64,000 bases of DNA from an uncultured Bacilli bacterium (GCA_934130375.1 CAKOXW010000001.1:124001-188000); one strand, 5' to 3'; positions 8,383-17,589 are shown, numbered from the stretch's first letter. Made by a program: numbers and translations. Notes: generated by a model not told the origin, from the sequence alone.

Positions 8383-9570
8383 ATGAATAAGAAAAATGGG
8401 TTTACTTTAGTGGAATTATTAGCAGTAATAGTAATATTAGCAGTTATATTAGTTATTGCAATGCCAAAAATAAGTGATGTAATTAAGAAAACAAGGTTAT
8501 CTAGTTTAGAAACAACAACTAAGATGATTATTAATTCAGCAGAGAAGAAATATACTGAAAATCAAGTATTAGATAATAGTAGTAGTGCAATAAAATGTAG
8601 TGATGTTGCTAAACTAAATGATACTGATTATGGTACTTGTAAGATTACTTTTGATGATAAGGGTAATGCAAGTGTTATATTAAATGGTAAGAAAGATGGT
8701 AAGTTTGATAATTTAACTTGTAGTGGTACCAAAGGCAATATTACATGTAGTGAAGGACAAACTAAAATTACTTTAAAATGTGTAACTGGTAAATCTTCAC
8801 TTACTCAAGGTGATGAGTATGTAAATGGTCAATATACATATAGATACAAGGAAGGGCTTACTAATAATGGAAATTTTCAAGTACTTTCTGATGACGGATG
8901 GAGTGCTTATTTAACAGACATATCTTCAACTGCACCAGTAACAAGTGAGCTATGTCAAAGTGTTGATGATAAACCAATAGTAAGCATGGGTTATATGTTT
9001 GCATATAGTCAAGCAACAAGTTTAGACTTAAGTAGTTTTGATACAAGCAATGTAACTGATATGGATAGTATGTTCTATGGAAGCCAAGCAACAAGTTTAA
9101 ATTTATCAAGTTTTAACACAAGCAAAGTAACAGATATGCGTGGTATGTTCATTGCAAGCCAAGCAACAAGTTTAGACTTAAGTAGTTTTGATACAAGCAA
9201 TGTAACTGATATGAGTTGGATGTTTCAAGTAAGCCAAGCGATGAATATAAAAGGATTAAATAAATTTGATACCGCAAATGTAACAAATATGATATATATG
9301 TTTTCTGATAGTCATGCAACAAGTCTCGATTTAAGTAGTTTTGATACTTCAAAAGTAACAGATATGAGCAATATGTTTCAGGATAGTCAAGCAACAAGTT
9401 TAGATTTAAGTAGCTTTGATACTTCAAAAGTTACTAATATGTATATGATGTTTGATAATAGTCATGCAACAACTGGTTACGCAAAAACATGCGAAGAAGC
9501 CGCTAAATTTAATAGAAGTTATAATAAACCATCAGGTTTAACATTTATAGTAAAGGATACTACATGTTAG
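8383..9570 (+). CDS. Prepilin-like surface protein with DUF285 repeats
   Basis: 395 residues. The N-terminus MNKKNG/FTLVELLAVIVIL is a textbook class III signal: prepilin peptidase would cut after Gly6 and N-methylate Phe. The following 30 residues form the pilin spine helix. A shared linker follows (KYTENQVLD, then KCSDVAKLNDTDYGTC) with paired cysteines. From about residue 200 come repeats of the DUF285/bacterial surface protein 26-residue type (SLDLSSFDTSNVTDM, then MF), six to eight copies. The last part (TCEEAAKFNRS) closes the domain. The gene probably encodes a pilus-linked or cell-wall-linked adhesin. No prepilin peptidase or assembly ATPase lies in the window. Confidence 0.85.
   Translation: MNKKNGFTLVELLAVIVILAVILVIAMPKISDVIKKTRLSSLETTTKMIINSAEKKYTENQVLDNSSSAIKCSDVAKLNDTDYGTCKITFDDKGNASVILNGKKDGKFDNLTCSGTKGNITCSEGQTKITLKCVTGKSSLTQGDEYVNGQYTYRYKEGLTNNGNFQVLSDDGWSAYLTDISSTAPVTSELCQSVDDKPIVSMGYMFAYSQATSLDLSSFDTSNVTDMDSMFYGSQATSLNLSSFNTSKVTDMRGMFIASQATSLDLSSFDTSNVTDMSWMFQVSQAMNIKGLNKFDTANVTNMIYMFSDSHATSLDLSSFDTSKVTDMSNMFQDSQATSLDLSSFDTSKVTNMYMMFDNSHATTGYAKTCEEAAKFNRSYNKPSGLTFIVKDTTC
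8986..9480 (+). repeat. Tandem DUF285 coding repeats
   Basis: About 75-base units encoding SQATSLDLSSFDTSNVTDM-x-x-MF. Some are almost identical at the DNA level (for example 9005-9060 and 9163-9213), so recombination between units could change copy number. Confidence 0.7.
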
Positions 9571-9592
9571 TATTCTTTTTTATTTGCTATTT

Positions 9593-9599
9593 TTCGACA
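9593..9599. promoter_or_regulatory. Possible Spo0A-type box
   Basis: TTCGACA is the complement of TGTCGAA, the core of the 0A box, 46 bases before a histidine kinase that could feed a phosphorelay. A seven-base match is expected several times by chance in 64 kb, so this is weak. Confidence 0.2.
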
Positions 9600-9644
9600 A
9601 ATTTCAACAAATAAATTTTGTAGAATTATGTTGGTGATTGAATT

Positions 9645-10811
9645 ATGTTTGATTGTATTGTTTTAAATGTTATATTTGTTTTATTTCCATTACTTTTGTA
9701 TTTAATATATATTGTATATTTAAATGTACTTGAAAAGAAAGGTAATAAGATATCATTTTATCTTGCTATAATTTCATCAATTTATTTAATGCTTAAGTTC
9801 TCACATTGTCCGGATGCGGTAAAGATAATATTATTAATGTTAGTTGGTAAGGAAGAGGGTATATTTTTCTTAATAGTTTCCTTTTTTATATCCATTTATT
9901 TTAATGACTTTATACCACTTGCGTTTTATCTACCTATTTATATTATTTGTTTTATATTGCTTAAAGATAGAAAAACAAGGTTGAAAGAGATTGTATATTT
10001 AATTTGTGCTTTAATATTTATAATAGTTAGAAGTTTTTATGTTGATAATTATTTTTATAATATTTTGTATTTGATTATGAGTTGTGTATTTATTTCTATG
10101 CTTAATAAACTTGAGAAGACTGTTAATTTGTATGGTACGATGAAGAATATTGTTTATGAAAAAGAGTTTAAGAATTCTATATTTGAGATATCTCATGAAA
10201 TTAAAAATCCAATTGCAGTATGTAAGGGTTATTTAGATATGCTTAATTTAAATGATACCGCTAAGGTTAATAAGTATATTCCAATTGTAAAGGAAGAGAT
10301 AAATAGAACTCTTGTTATGTTAAATGATTATATGAAGTTAGATAATTTATCGGTTGATAAAGAAATTATGGATGTATCTGTGCTTCTTAATAATTTAAAG
10401 GGGTCTATTGAGCCATTATTTTATAATAAGAATATAGAGGTTAATTATGATATTAGTGATGAGGAGTTACTAATTGATGGGGATTATGATAGATTAAAAC
10501 AGGTATTAATTAATATTATTAAGAATAGTTGCGAGGCAGTAACAAGTGGGGGAGTTATTAGTATTAAGTCTTATCTTAAGAAGTCTAAGGTTGTGATTGA
10601 GATTAGGGATAATGGGTGTGGAATTAGTTGTGAAATACTAAATAGACTTGGTAGGGAATTAGTTAGTACTAAAAATGGTTGTAGTGGCTTAGGGATTAAA
10701 CTTAGTTATGATATTGTTAGATTGCATAATGGGTGCATAAGATATAAGTCTAAGGTTGGGGTTGGTACATTAGTTAGTATTGAGTTGCCTATTATAAAAG
10801 AAAAAATCTAG
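9645..10811 (+). CDS. Membrane histidine kinase (KinB-like architecture)
   Basis: 388 residues. About six membrane segments fill residues 1-155. Then comes a HisKA domain with FEISHEIKNPIAVCKGYLDML (phospho-acceptor His) and a HATPase domain: N box NIIKNSCEAV, G1 IRDNGCGIS, G2 CSGLGIKLSYDIV. The multi-TM sensor with HExxNP and no HAMP or response regulator partner resembles orphan sporulation kinases such as KinB. With coat genes and a SigF/G-like factor in the same window a role in a phosphorelay is plausible but unproven. ATG at 9645 follows GGTGATTGAATT. Confidence 0.75.
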   Translation: MFDCIVLNVIFVLFPLLLYLIYIVYLNVLEKKGNKISFYLAIISSIYLMLKFSHCPDAVKIILLMLVGKEEGIFFLIVSFFISIYFNDFIPLAFYLPIYIICFILLKDRKTRLKEIVYLICALIFIIVRSFYVDNYFYNILYLIMSCVFISMLNKLEKTVNLYGTMKNIVYEKEFKNSIFEISHEIKNPIAVCKGYLDMLNLNDTAKVNKYIPIVKEEINRTLVMLNDYMKLDNLSVDKEIMDVSVLLNNLKGSIEPLFYNKNIEVNYDISDEELLIDGDYDRLKQVLINIIKNSCEAVTSGGVISIKSYLKKSKVVIEIRDNGCGISCEILNRLGRELVSTKNGCSGLGIKLSYDIVRLHNGCIRYKSKVGVGTLVSIELPIIKEKI

Positions 10812-10828
10812 AAATTCTAGATTTTTTT
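10797..10828. terminator. Bidirectional terminator
   Basis: AAAAAATCTAGAA / TTCTAGATTTTTT is a near-perfect palindrome between convergent genes. Confidence 0.85.
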
Positions 10829-10829
10829 G

Positions 10830-11891
10830 TTATTTAATCATAAATGGATCAGCCTCAGTACCTGTTCCTGATACATATATTGTATCACTTCTTAATGATA
10901 TAACAGGTAATGTTGCTCTTGTTAAATATGCTTGTCCATATTGTAATCCTTCAGTATCGTCTATATAGTAAGCACCATAAGTATTATCTTTATAAGCAGT
11001 TATTGTCCATGATTTTTTATTTAAGAAATTATAGTTTTGACAACTTATACTATTTGAAATAGAGCAGTTTGAATCTAAACTAGCATTTACATAATCTTGT
11101 GCGGTAATTGTTGATACATATACATTGTCAACTTTACTTGAACATACATTAGTGTCTACTTCATTTATTTTTCCTGTACATACTGAATGTTTAGATAATT
11201 TCATCATCCTTGGAGCAGTAAATAGTGTTAGATTATTATCAATATAATTATCTAAGAATTCTTTTAATCTACTTACTTCAAAGTTATTAATTCCTTTTGC
11301 ATCATTAATTTCTTCATTATATCTATCATCCCATTTAATGTAGTAATCAGATGTAGTTATATCACTATAAATCATTTTGATATTGTTTGCTTCATCTATA
11401 CCAATTATTCTCCATTTGCTTTCTGCAAATTTAACATAGTTATTAGGATTTTCTCCTCTAAATACATATTTACCATTTGAGTTATATAAACCATTACCAC
11501 TTGTTACTTGGTTTAAAAGTAACTTACTAAGTAGTGTATTTGTTGCTTCAGTCCCACACTTTAATGTTGCTGAGTAACCATATGTTCCTCCCATATTAAT
11601 TACAGTTACATAAGATGGACAACTAGCACCATCACTTTTATCACTTATGTATCCAGCACTTACCAAAGTTGAAATTGGTATTGTAGTTGTTGCATATTTA
11701 TCTTTTGGATACATATTAGGATTCTTTTCTAAATAACTTTTAGCAGCATTTTGTAATGATGCTTCTGTTATTTTTGAACCCTTGCCTCCTACGATTAGAG
11801 CAACTATTACAATAATAACGATTAATGCGACTATTGATAGTAAACATATTTTAAATAACTTATTTTCCATTAATTCTTTAAATTTATCCAT
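10830..11891 (-). CDS. Membrane-anchored surface protein sharing the C-terminal domain of 29380
   Basis: 353 residues from ATG 11891 (behind GAGGTGTTTTTT). It has a short cytoplasmic head, one hydrophobic helix (ICLLSIVALIVIIVIVALIV) that is not a prepilin signal, a linker domain with paired cysteines, then a domain beginning YVFRGENPNNYVKFAESKWRI that closely parallels the domain of the prepilin-like protein at 29380 (YEGANPNNYVSFNDELWRI). It ends in a similar short motif (SGTGTEADPFMIK, versus SGSGSSSDPYILGV). Probably an extracytoplasmic adhesin or binding protein. The shared domain shows that C-terminal modules move between prepilin and non-prepilin anchors. Confidence 0.7.
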   Translation of the reverse strand: MDKFKELMENKLFKICLLSIVALIVIIVIVALIVGGKGSKITEASLQNAAKSYLEKNPNMYPKDKYATTTIPISTLVSAGYISDKSDGASCPSYVTVINMGGTYGYSATLKCGTEATNTLLSKLLLNQVTSGNGLYNSNGKYVFRGENPNNYVKFAESKWRIIGIDEANNIKMIYSDITTSDYYIKWDDRYNEEINDAKGINNFEVSRLKEFLDNYIDNNLTLFTAPRMMKLSKHSVCTGKINEVDTNVCSSKVDNVYVSTITAQDYVNASLDSNCSISNSISCQNYNFLNKKSWTITAYKDNTYGAYYIDDTEGLQYGQAYLTRATLPVISLRSDTIYVSGTGTEADPFMIK

Positions 11892-11924
11892 AAAAAACAC
11901 CTCAATTAAATTATACATTAAAAT

Positions 11925-12749
11925 TTATCTATTTACAATCCTATATAAATTAAAAGATGGAGGATTGTTTAGTCTTATATTTATAGTTGAATTACCAATA
12001 CCACTTGATATATAAAGGTTAGTATTATCTATTTTGTAATAACTATTATAATATTTTCTTGAATTTTCTTTTGTATATACACTTCCTATAAATGGTAATC
12101 TTACTTGTCCATTTAGTGAATGCCCCGAAGCAATTAAATCAAAATTGTATTTAAGTACAGAAGTTACACCATCAGGATAGTGCGTTAATAATATTTTATA
12201 ATTATATGTATTTAGATTTATATTTTCTTTAATCTCATTTGTTAAGCTTTTATCTGGTGAAATTCCAGATAAAAATATTGTTTCATTTTTTTCATTATAT
12301 ATTACTTCATATGTATCATCTAGTGATATAAAGTTTGAATTACTCATAATTGTATCAAATGTTTTATATAATAAATCTTCATCGCCATTTACATAGTATT
12401 TGCCATAGTATGCATTTATATTTTTTAAATTTTCTATTAATACATTATCTATTTCCTTATTATATTTTGTATTTTTATCTACTAAGTCTCCAGTAAATAA
12501 TACAATGTCTGGTTTAGTTAAATTTATTTCTTTTACTAATTTTTTTAGTTTTTTTTCATTAGTCATTCCATAGTGCAAATCAGTTACATGAACAATTTTT
12601 AGACCATAGAAATTACCAATATTGTTATTTATTATTTTATATTCTTTTACCTTAATACCCATATTACCAATGTATCTTAGTAATATAAATAGGGTTGCGA
12701 TAATAAGAATAACAAGGAATATTATTTTCCATTTCTTTTTTAGTTTCAT
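11925..12749 (-). CDS. Membrane-anchored metallophosphoesterase (YkuE-like), degenerate metal site
   Basis: 274 residues. It has an N-terminal membrane helix (IIFLVILIIATLFILL), then the calcineurin-like fold: VHVTDLHYG (D-x-H), DIVLFTGDLVD (GD), YYVNGDEDL where GNH(D/E) is expected, ILLTHYPDG (H), and IASGHSLNGQVRLPF where GHTHGGQ is usual. Two metal ligands therefore differ: the GNH histidine is replaced and the second His of GHxH is Leu. The overall length and order match YkuE-type phosphodiesterases, some of which act on lipids. Activity may be altered or lost. Two bases separate it from the CPBP gene upstream. Confidence 0.7.
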   Translation of the reverse strand: MKLKKKWKIIFLVILIIATLFILLRYIGNMGIKVKEYKIINNNIGNFYGLKIVHVTDLHYGMTNEKKLKKLVKEINLTKPDIVLFTGDLVDKNTKYNKEIDNVLIENLKNINAYYGKYYVNGDEDLLYKTFDTIMSNSNFISLDDTYEVIYNEKNETIFLSGISPDKSLTNEIKENINLNTYNYKILLTHYPDGVTSVLKYNFDLIASGHSLNGQVRLPFIGSVYTKENSRKYYNSYYKIDNTNLYISSGIGNSTINIRLNNPPSFNLYRIVNR

Positions 12750-12751
12750 AG

Positions 12752-13429
12752 TTACCTCACAAAGTATAGTAGTAATAATATTGTGTTATGCATAAAGTGT
12801 ATTGTTATTGTAGACCATATATTTTTTGAATCTATAAATATATACATGAATACTGCACCAAAAGACCCATAAGGTATTATGTATAATAAGTCTTGTAATG
12901 ATTGATATGTACCAATAACATGTGCAATGCCAAAGATTAGTCCGGATGCGATAATGGCTAAGGTTTTGTTTATGAATATATTTTTAATAGTTTTTCTATA
13001 TATTAATTCTTCTACTATTGGTGCACATATACATACTGATAATGCTGAATATATAGGAAGAGTATCTGCAATAGACCTTACTGCTTGTTCATTGTTTGAT
13101 AGTTCTTTTCCTGTTATAGCAGTTATTATAGTGTCTGTTAGTGTCATTAGTATTAATGCTAGCATATACAATTTTACATATTTATCTAAATTATCTATAA
13201 AGTTTTCTTTATAATTTTTTAAATCTTTCTTTAAATCATCCTTATATATTAATACTAGTGTAATAAGTGGTATTAATTCTAATGAATAAATTAGTATTAT
13301 TTTTACTAATCTTGATGCATTCATGTAATCAAATTTGAATAAATCAAATAAGAAAAATGCAATGTCAGAAAAGAAGTAATAAAATAAAAATACCATAACT
13401 CCTGTTATTATTTGCTTTAAATATTTCAT
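12752..13429 (-). CDS. CPBP-family intramembrane metalloprotease
   Basis: 225 residues with about six membrane segments. The Abi/CAAX-protease (CPBP) motifs are present: EELIYRK (EExxxR, motif 1), FGIAHVIG (FxxxH, motif 2) and HFMHNTILL (HxxxN, motif 3). The family includes type II CAAX-like proteases, bacteriocin-immunity proteins and partners of peptide maturation. ATG at 13429 follows TTGGAGGC. It is the first gene of a minus-strand pair with the metallophosphoesterase and is divergent from rimP. Confidence 0.8.
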   Translation of the reverse strand: MKYLKQIITGVMVFLFYYFFSDIAFFLFDLFKFDYMNASRLVKIILIYSLELIPLITLVLIYKDDLKKDLKNYKENFIDNLDKYVKLYMLALILMTLTDTIITAITGKELSNNEQAVRSIADTLPIYSALSVCICAPIVEELIYRKTIKNIFINKTLAIIASGLIFGIAHVIGTYQSLQDLLYIIPYGSFGAVFMYIFIDSKNIWSTITIHFMHNTILLLLYFVR

Positions 13430-13465
13430 TTTGCCTCCAATCTTAATAATTATAGCATGTTTCTA

Positions 13466-13493
13466 TTGTTTTTTAAAGATAATGTGTTATAAT
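13466..13493 (+). promoter_or_regulatory. Promoter of the rimP-nusA-infB operon
   Basis: TTGTTT, 16-base spacer, TATAAT (13488-13493). Confidence 0.55.
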
Positions 13494-13506
13494 ATTTGTA
13501 GCAGCG

Positions 13507-13529
13507 AAGAGTGGGACAACCCACTCTTT
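13507..13529 (+). promoter_or_regulatory. Leader hairpin upstream of rimP
   Basis: AGAGTGGG / CCCACTCT with a 4-base loop. A hairpin of this type is commonly seen before rimP in Firmicutes. No T-run follows immediately, so it is probably a structural leader and not a terminator. Confidence 0.5.
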
Positions 13530-13549
13530 GAAATTTATTTGGAGGAAGT

Positions 13550-13807
13550 ATGGGTTTAGAAGATAAGATTAGAAGTGTTATTGAAGAAAAAGTTAATGAA
13601 ATTGGTATTAATATCGTATCAATTAAATATGAAAAAGAAAATGGAGTTAACTATTTAAGAATATTTATTGATAAAGAACCATTTATAAATATAGATGATT
13701 GTGTTAAAGTAACTGAGATAGTTAATCCAATTTTAGATGAGTATGATTTTATAGATGAGCAATATATGCTTGATATATCTTCAATAGAAAAAGGAGGGAA
13801 TTTATAA
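13550..13807 (+). CDS. rimP: Ribosome maturation factor RimP, N-terminal domain only
   Basis: 85 residues against about 150 in typical RimP. The N-terminal alpha/beta domain is recognisable (YLRIFIDKEPFINIDDCVKVT, ending YMLDISSIEKGG where VSSPGLxRPL is usual), but the whole C-terminal SH3-like domain is absent. The stop at 13805 overlaps the nusA start (TAATG), and the terminal GGAGGG is itself the nusA ribosome site. This arrangement looks like a settled short gene and not a recent frameshift. RimP helps 30S assembly. Position directly before nusA supports the identity. Confidence 0.75.
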   Translation: MGLEDKIRSVIEEKVNEIGINIVSIKYEKENGVNYLRIFIDKEPFINIDDCVKVTEIVNPILDEYDFIDEQYMLDISSIEKGGNL

Positions 13808-14886
13808 TGAACAAAGAAGAATTTATTAAGGCTGTTGATTTTGTTGCGAAAGAAAAAGGTATTTCTAAAGATATTATTTTTGAAGCAATGGAGTTAGCAT
13901 TATTAACTGCTTATAAGAAGAATTTTGATTCTAAAACTAATGCGAGAGTTGATATTAATCGTGAGACTGGTGAGATTAAGGTTTATAAAGTATTAACTGT
14001 TGTTGATAGTATAGATGAAGAAGATCCAGAAGCATATGCGAAAATATTAGAAAGTGATGCGGATAAGATAGTAAAGGGTATTAAAGTAGGTGAAACTATT
14101 GAAGAAGAGATTACACCTAAAGATTTTGGTAGAGTAGCAACTTCTACTGCTAAGCAAGTTATGACACAGAAATTAAGAGAAGCAGAAAGAGAAAGTATTA
14201 TGTCTGAATTTGAGGGAAAGCAAGATGAGTTACTTGTTGGACAAGTTTCAAGAGAAGATGGTTTAAATTACTATATTGATTTAGGTAGAGCACATGGTAT
14301 TTTACCTAAGAAGGAATTAATACCAGGTGAGAAAATTGAAATGGGCTCTTCAATTAAAGTATATGTTACTAAGATTGAGGATTCAAAAGGACCACTTATC
14401 TTGTTATCAAGAAATCATTTTGGATTTGTTAAAAGATTACTTGAGCATGAAGTACCTGAATTTGCAGATGGTACAGTAAAACTATATAGTGTTGCAAGAG
14501 ACGCTGGTTCAAGAAGTAAAGTTGCTGTTTATTCTGATAATCCAAGAGTTGATGCGATTGGAGCATGTATTGGTGAAAAGGGTAGTAGAATTGCTAATAT
14601 AATGAAGGAATTAAATGGTGAGAAGTTAGATATAGTATTGTATGATAAAGATCCAGTTAAATTTATTAAAAATGCACTTAGTCCTGCTAAGGATGTTAAT
14701 GTTCTAATTATGGACCCAAAAGAAAATGCAGCGCTTGCAATTGCAGATGGTGAACAATTATCACTTGCAATTGGTAAGAAAGGTCAAAATGTAAGGCTTG
14801 CATCTCGTTTAACTAAATATAAAATTGATGTTAAGACAAGTGCTGAATTAAAAGATATGGGTATAAATATTGGCTTTGAGGGATAA
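13807..14886 (+). CDS. nusA: Transcription termination/antitermination factor NusA
   Basis: 359 residues, the usual length for Firmicute NusA lacking the C-terminal acidic repeats. The order is the N-terminal RNAP-binding domain (1-125), S1 domain (about 130-200, LLVGQVSREDGLNYYIDLG), KH1 (about 230-295, IGACIGEKGSRIANIMKEL) and KH2 (about 300-350, LAIGKKGQNVRLASRLTKY). It binds the RNAP flap and nascent RNA to modulate pausing and termination. It overlaps rimP by one base and lies 1 base before ylxR. Confidence 0.95.
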   Translation: MNKEEFIKAVDFVAKEKGISKDIIFEAMELALLTAYKKNFDSKTNARVDINRETGEIKVYKVLTVVDSIDEEDPEAYAKILESDADKIVKGIKVGETIEEEITPKDFGRVATSTAKQVMTQKLREAERESIMSEFEGKQDELLVGQVSREDGLNYYIDLGRAHGILPKKELIPGEKIEMGSSIKVYVTKIEDSKGPLILLSRNHFGFVKRLLEHEVPEFADGTVKLYSVARDAGSRSKVAVYSDNPRVDAIGACIGEKGSRIANIMKELNGEKLDIVLYDKDPVKFIKNALSPAKDVNVLIMDPKENAALAIADGEQLSLAIGKKGQNVRLASRLTKYKIDVKTSAELKDMGINIGFEG

Positions 14887-14887
14887 T

Positions 14888-15148
14888 ATGAAAAAGATAC
14901 CACTAAGAACTTGTTGTGTAACGAAAGAAAAATGTGAAAAAAGAGATTTAATTAGAATTGTTAGAATGCCTAGTGGAGAAGTAAAAGTAGATTTAACAGG
15001 AAAATTAAATGGTAGAGGAGCGTATATTAAGGCTGATAAATCAGTAATAGATAAAGCTAAGAAATCTAAGGTGTTAGATAGACATTTAGAGGTAAGTGTT
15101 CCTGATACTGTTTATGAGGAGTTAGTTAGTATAGTAGAAAATAGATAA
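14888..15148 (+). CDS. ylxR: YlxR/RnpM family RNA-binding protein
   Basis: 86 residues from ATG 14888. Family core: PLRTCCVTKEKCEKRDLIRI and GRGAYIKADKSVIDKAKKS. YlxR proteins are small nucleic-acid-binding proteins; the B. subtilis protein has been reported to modulate RNase P and is also called RnpM. In B. subtilis ylxQ (an L7Ae-like protein) follows, but here infB follows directly after 12 bases, so ylxQ is missing from the operon. Confidence 0.85.
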   Translation: MKKIPLRTCCVTKEKCEKRDLIRIVRMPSGEVKVDLTGKLNGRGAYIKADKSVIDKAKKSKVLDRHLEVSVPDTVYEELVSIVENR

Positions 15149-15160
15149 GAGGTGATAATT

Positions 15161-17248
15161 ATGATGAGTGTAAAAGAATATGCTTTAGATGTAGGTAGAA
15201 GTGTAAAAGTAATATTAGATAAGTGCAATACTTTAGGTTTTTCTGCATCAAATGAAGATGATATCTTAAGTGAAGATGAAGTAATTGATCTTGATAATGC
15301 TGTTTATGAAGATAATGAAGAAGAAAACTTAATAGATAAAGCAGAAGAAATAGTATCTAATATGAAAAATGTAGATGATACTGTTCATGTACAAAAACTT
15401 AAGAAGAAAAGTGATATTATAAGTGCAAATGATTTTAAAAAAGAAAAGAAAGAAATGTATAAGCATAAAGAAAAATTAATGTCTAATGCACCAGTTAAGG
15501 AAGATAATAAAATTGTATATGAAGAAAATATGACATTGTCTAAATTAGCAGAGAAATTAAATGCTAATCCTATTGATTTAATAAAGAAATTCATGTCACT
15601 TGGAGTTATGGCTAATTTAAATAGTGTTGTTTCTTATGATGATGCTGAATTAGTTGTAATGGATTATGATAAAGAATTAAAAAAAGCAGAAACAATGGAT
15701 GCTAGTAATTTTGAGAAACTTGAAATTACTGATGATGCTAAGGATTTAGAACAGAGGCCTCCAGTTGTAACAATAATGGGACATGTTGACCATGGTAAAA
15801 CTAGTTTACTTGATACTATAAGAAGAAGTAATGTAGTATCAGGTGAAGCAGGTGGTATTACTCAACATATTGGTGCTTATCAAGTAGAGAAAAATGGTAA
15901 GAAAATTACATTTATTGATACTCCTGGACATGCAGCATTTACAGAGATGCGTGCTAGAGGAGCAGCAATTACTGATATAGTAATTATTATAGTTGCAGCA
16001 GATGATGGTGTAATGCCTCAAACTAAAGAAGCAATTGATCATGCTAAGGCTGCTAAGGTGCCTATTATAGTTGCTGTAAATAAAATAGATAAACCAGATG
16101 CAAATATACAAAAAGTATTAACTGAGATGACTGAGGCAGGTTTAACGCCTGATAGTTGGGGAGGAGATACTACATTTGTAAATATTTCTGCAAAAACTGG
16201 AGAAGGTATTGATGAGTTATTAGAAACAATTTTGTTAACTGCTGAAATGCAAGATTTAAAAGCAAATAAAAATAGGTATGCTTTAGGTACAGTTATAGAG
16301 GCAAAACTTGATAAGAACGTTGGATCTGTAGTAACTCTACTTATTCAAAATGGAACTCTAAGGTTAGGGGATCCTATAGTAGTTGGTACTTGTTTTGGTA
16401 AAGTTAGAACATTAAAAAATGATTTAGGTGAACAAATTGCGCATGCACTTCCATCTACTCCAGTTGAAATAACAGGTTTAAATGAAATACCTTCTGCGGG
16501 GGATAAGTTTATGGCTTTTGAAACTGAGAAACAAGCAAAGAGTATTGCTGAGGCTAGAAAAGAGAAAATGAAAGAGAAATCTAATAAGAATAGTAATTCT
16601 GTTAGTCTTGATGATTTATTTTCTAAGATTGAAAGTGGAGTTAAAGAAGTAAATATTATTTTAAAAGCAGATGTAAAGGGTTCTGAAGAAGCAGTTAGAA
16701 ATGCTTTAATGAAAGTAAATGTAGAAGGTGTTAGAACTAATATAATTAGAAGTGGTACTGGAACAATTACTGAAAGTGATATTGTTCTTGCAAATGCATC
16801 AAGTGCAATTATTATTGGATTTAATGTAAGACCATCTTCTAAGACTAAAGAATTTGCTAAGGAATATAATGTTGATATTAGATTACATAATATTATATAT
16901 AAAGTAGTAGAAGAGTTAGAATCTGCTATGAAAGGTATGCTTGACCCTGAATATGAAGAAAAAGTATTAGGTGAGGCTGAAGTTAGACAATTATTTAAAT
17001 TTTCTAAAGTTGGTACGATAGCAGGTTCTTATGTAACAAATGGTATTATTAAATCTAATTCTAAGGCTAGATTAATGCGTGATGGTGTTGTTATTTATGA
17101 TGGCAGTATTAATTCAGTACAAAGAGAAAAAGATAGTGTTAAAGAAGTAAAACAAGGATTTGAATGTGGTATAACTCTTACTGATTATAGTGATATAAAA
17201 GAAGGGGATATAATTGAATCTTATGAAATGCAAGAGGTAAAAAGATGA
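15161..17248 (+). CDS. infB: Translation initiation factor IF-2
   Basis: 695 residues. ATG ATG at 15161 is chosen because GAGGTG lies 6 bases upstream. It has a short variable N-terminus (about 115 residues), an IF2_N domain ([20 protein letters not shown]), the GTPase domain with G1 GHVDHGKTS (about residue 206), G2 [13 protein letters not shown]3 DTPGHAAF, G4 NKIDKPD and G5 [11 protein letters not shown], then domains II-IV, ending in the fMet-tRNA-binding C2 domain ([18 protein letters not shown]). IF-2 is a GTPase that delivers initiator tRNA and joins subunits. Overlaps rbfA by 4 bases. Confidence 0.97.
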   Translation: MMSVKEYALDVGRSVKVILDKCNTLGFSASNEDDILSEDEVIDLDNAVYEDNEEENLIDKAEEIVSNMKNVDDTVHVQKLKKKSDIISANDFKKEKKEMYKHKEKLMSNAPVKEDNKIVYEENMTLSKLAEKLNANPIDLIKKFMSLGVMANLNSVVSYDDAELVVMDYDKELKKAETMDASNFEKLEITDDAKDLEQRPPVVTIMGHVDHGKTSLLDTIRRSNVVSGEAGGITQHIGAYQVEKNGKKITFIDTPGHAAFTEMRARGAAITDIVIIIVAADDGVMPQTKEAIDHAKAAKVPIIVAVNKIDKPDANIQKVLTEMTEAGLTPDSWGGDTTFVNISAKTGEGIDELLETILLTAEMQDLKANKNRYALGTVIEAKLDKNVGSVVTLLIQNGTLRLGDPIVVGTCFGKVRTLKNDLGEQIAHALPSTPVEITGLNEIPSAGDKFMAFETEKQAKSIAEARKEKMKEKSNKNSNSVSLDDLFSKIESGVKEVNIILKADVKGSEEAVRNALMKVNVEGVRTNIIRSGTGTITESDIVLANASSAIIIGFNVRPSSKTKEFAKEYNVDIRLHNIIYKVVEELESAMKGMLDPEYEEKVLGEAEVRQLFKFSKVGTIAGSYVTNGIIKSNSKARLMRDGVVIYDGSINSVQREKDSVKEVKQGFECGITLTDYSDIKEGDIIESYEMQEVKR

Positions 17249-17589
17249 AGATAAAAACAGAAAGATATGCTAGTCTTTTATTAAAAGAAATTAATGATAT
17301 TTTATATAATGAAATACATGATGAAGATATTATTGGTACTACTGCAACATATGTAAAACTTGCTGATGATTTAAGTTATGCTAAGGTATATTGTTCAGTA
17401 TTTAAAACTGATAAGAAAGATAAAGCAATTCATGATTTAAATAATGCTGAAGGTTTTATTAAATCAATTCTTTGTAAGAAAAAATTACCACTTAGAATAA
17501 TACCTGATTTAGAATTTGTATATGATGAATCTATTGAATATGGTATGAAAATAGAGAAGATATTAGAAGAAACTAAGAAAGAAGATTAG
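17245..17589 (+). CDS. rbfA: Ribosome-binding factor A
   Basis: 114 residues, typical length. The single KH-like domain is recognisable ([16 protein letters not shown], then YAKVYCSVF and [20 protein letters not shown]). RbfA binds the 30S subunit near helix 1 of 16S rRNA during late maturation. Starts inside the end of infB (ATGA overlap) and is the last gene of the operon. TruB, RibF and RpsO genes often found next are not here. Confidence 0.9.
   Translation: MKIKTERYASLLLKEINDILYNEIHDEDIIGTTATYVKLADDLSYAKVYCSVFKTDKKDKAIHDLNNAEGFIKSILCKKKLPLRIIPDLEFVYDESIEYGMKIEKILEETKKED

Noticed and set aside
8861..9427. Long minus-strand open frames opposite the DUF285 repeats
   Set aside because: They are shadows of the repeated codons on the plus strand, with repeated Leu/Tyr-rich sequence, no ribosome site and no plausible domain.
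9593..9599. Spo0A boxes (TTCGNCA) near 9593, in the duplicated module before 44033 and in that before 61891
   Set aside because: Seven-base matches with one free position are expected several times by chance in a window this size. Kept only as a weak note.
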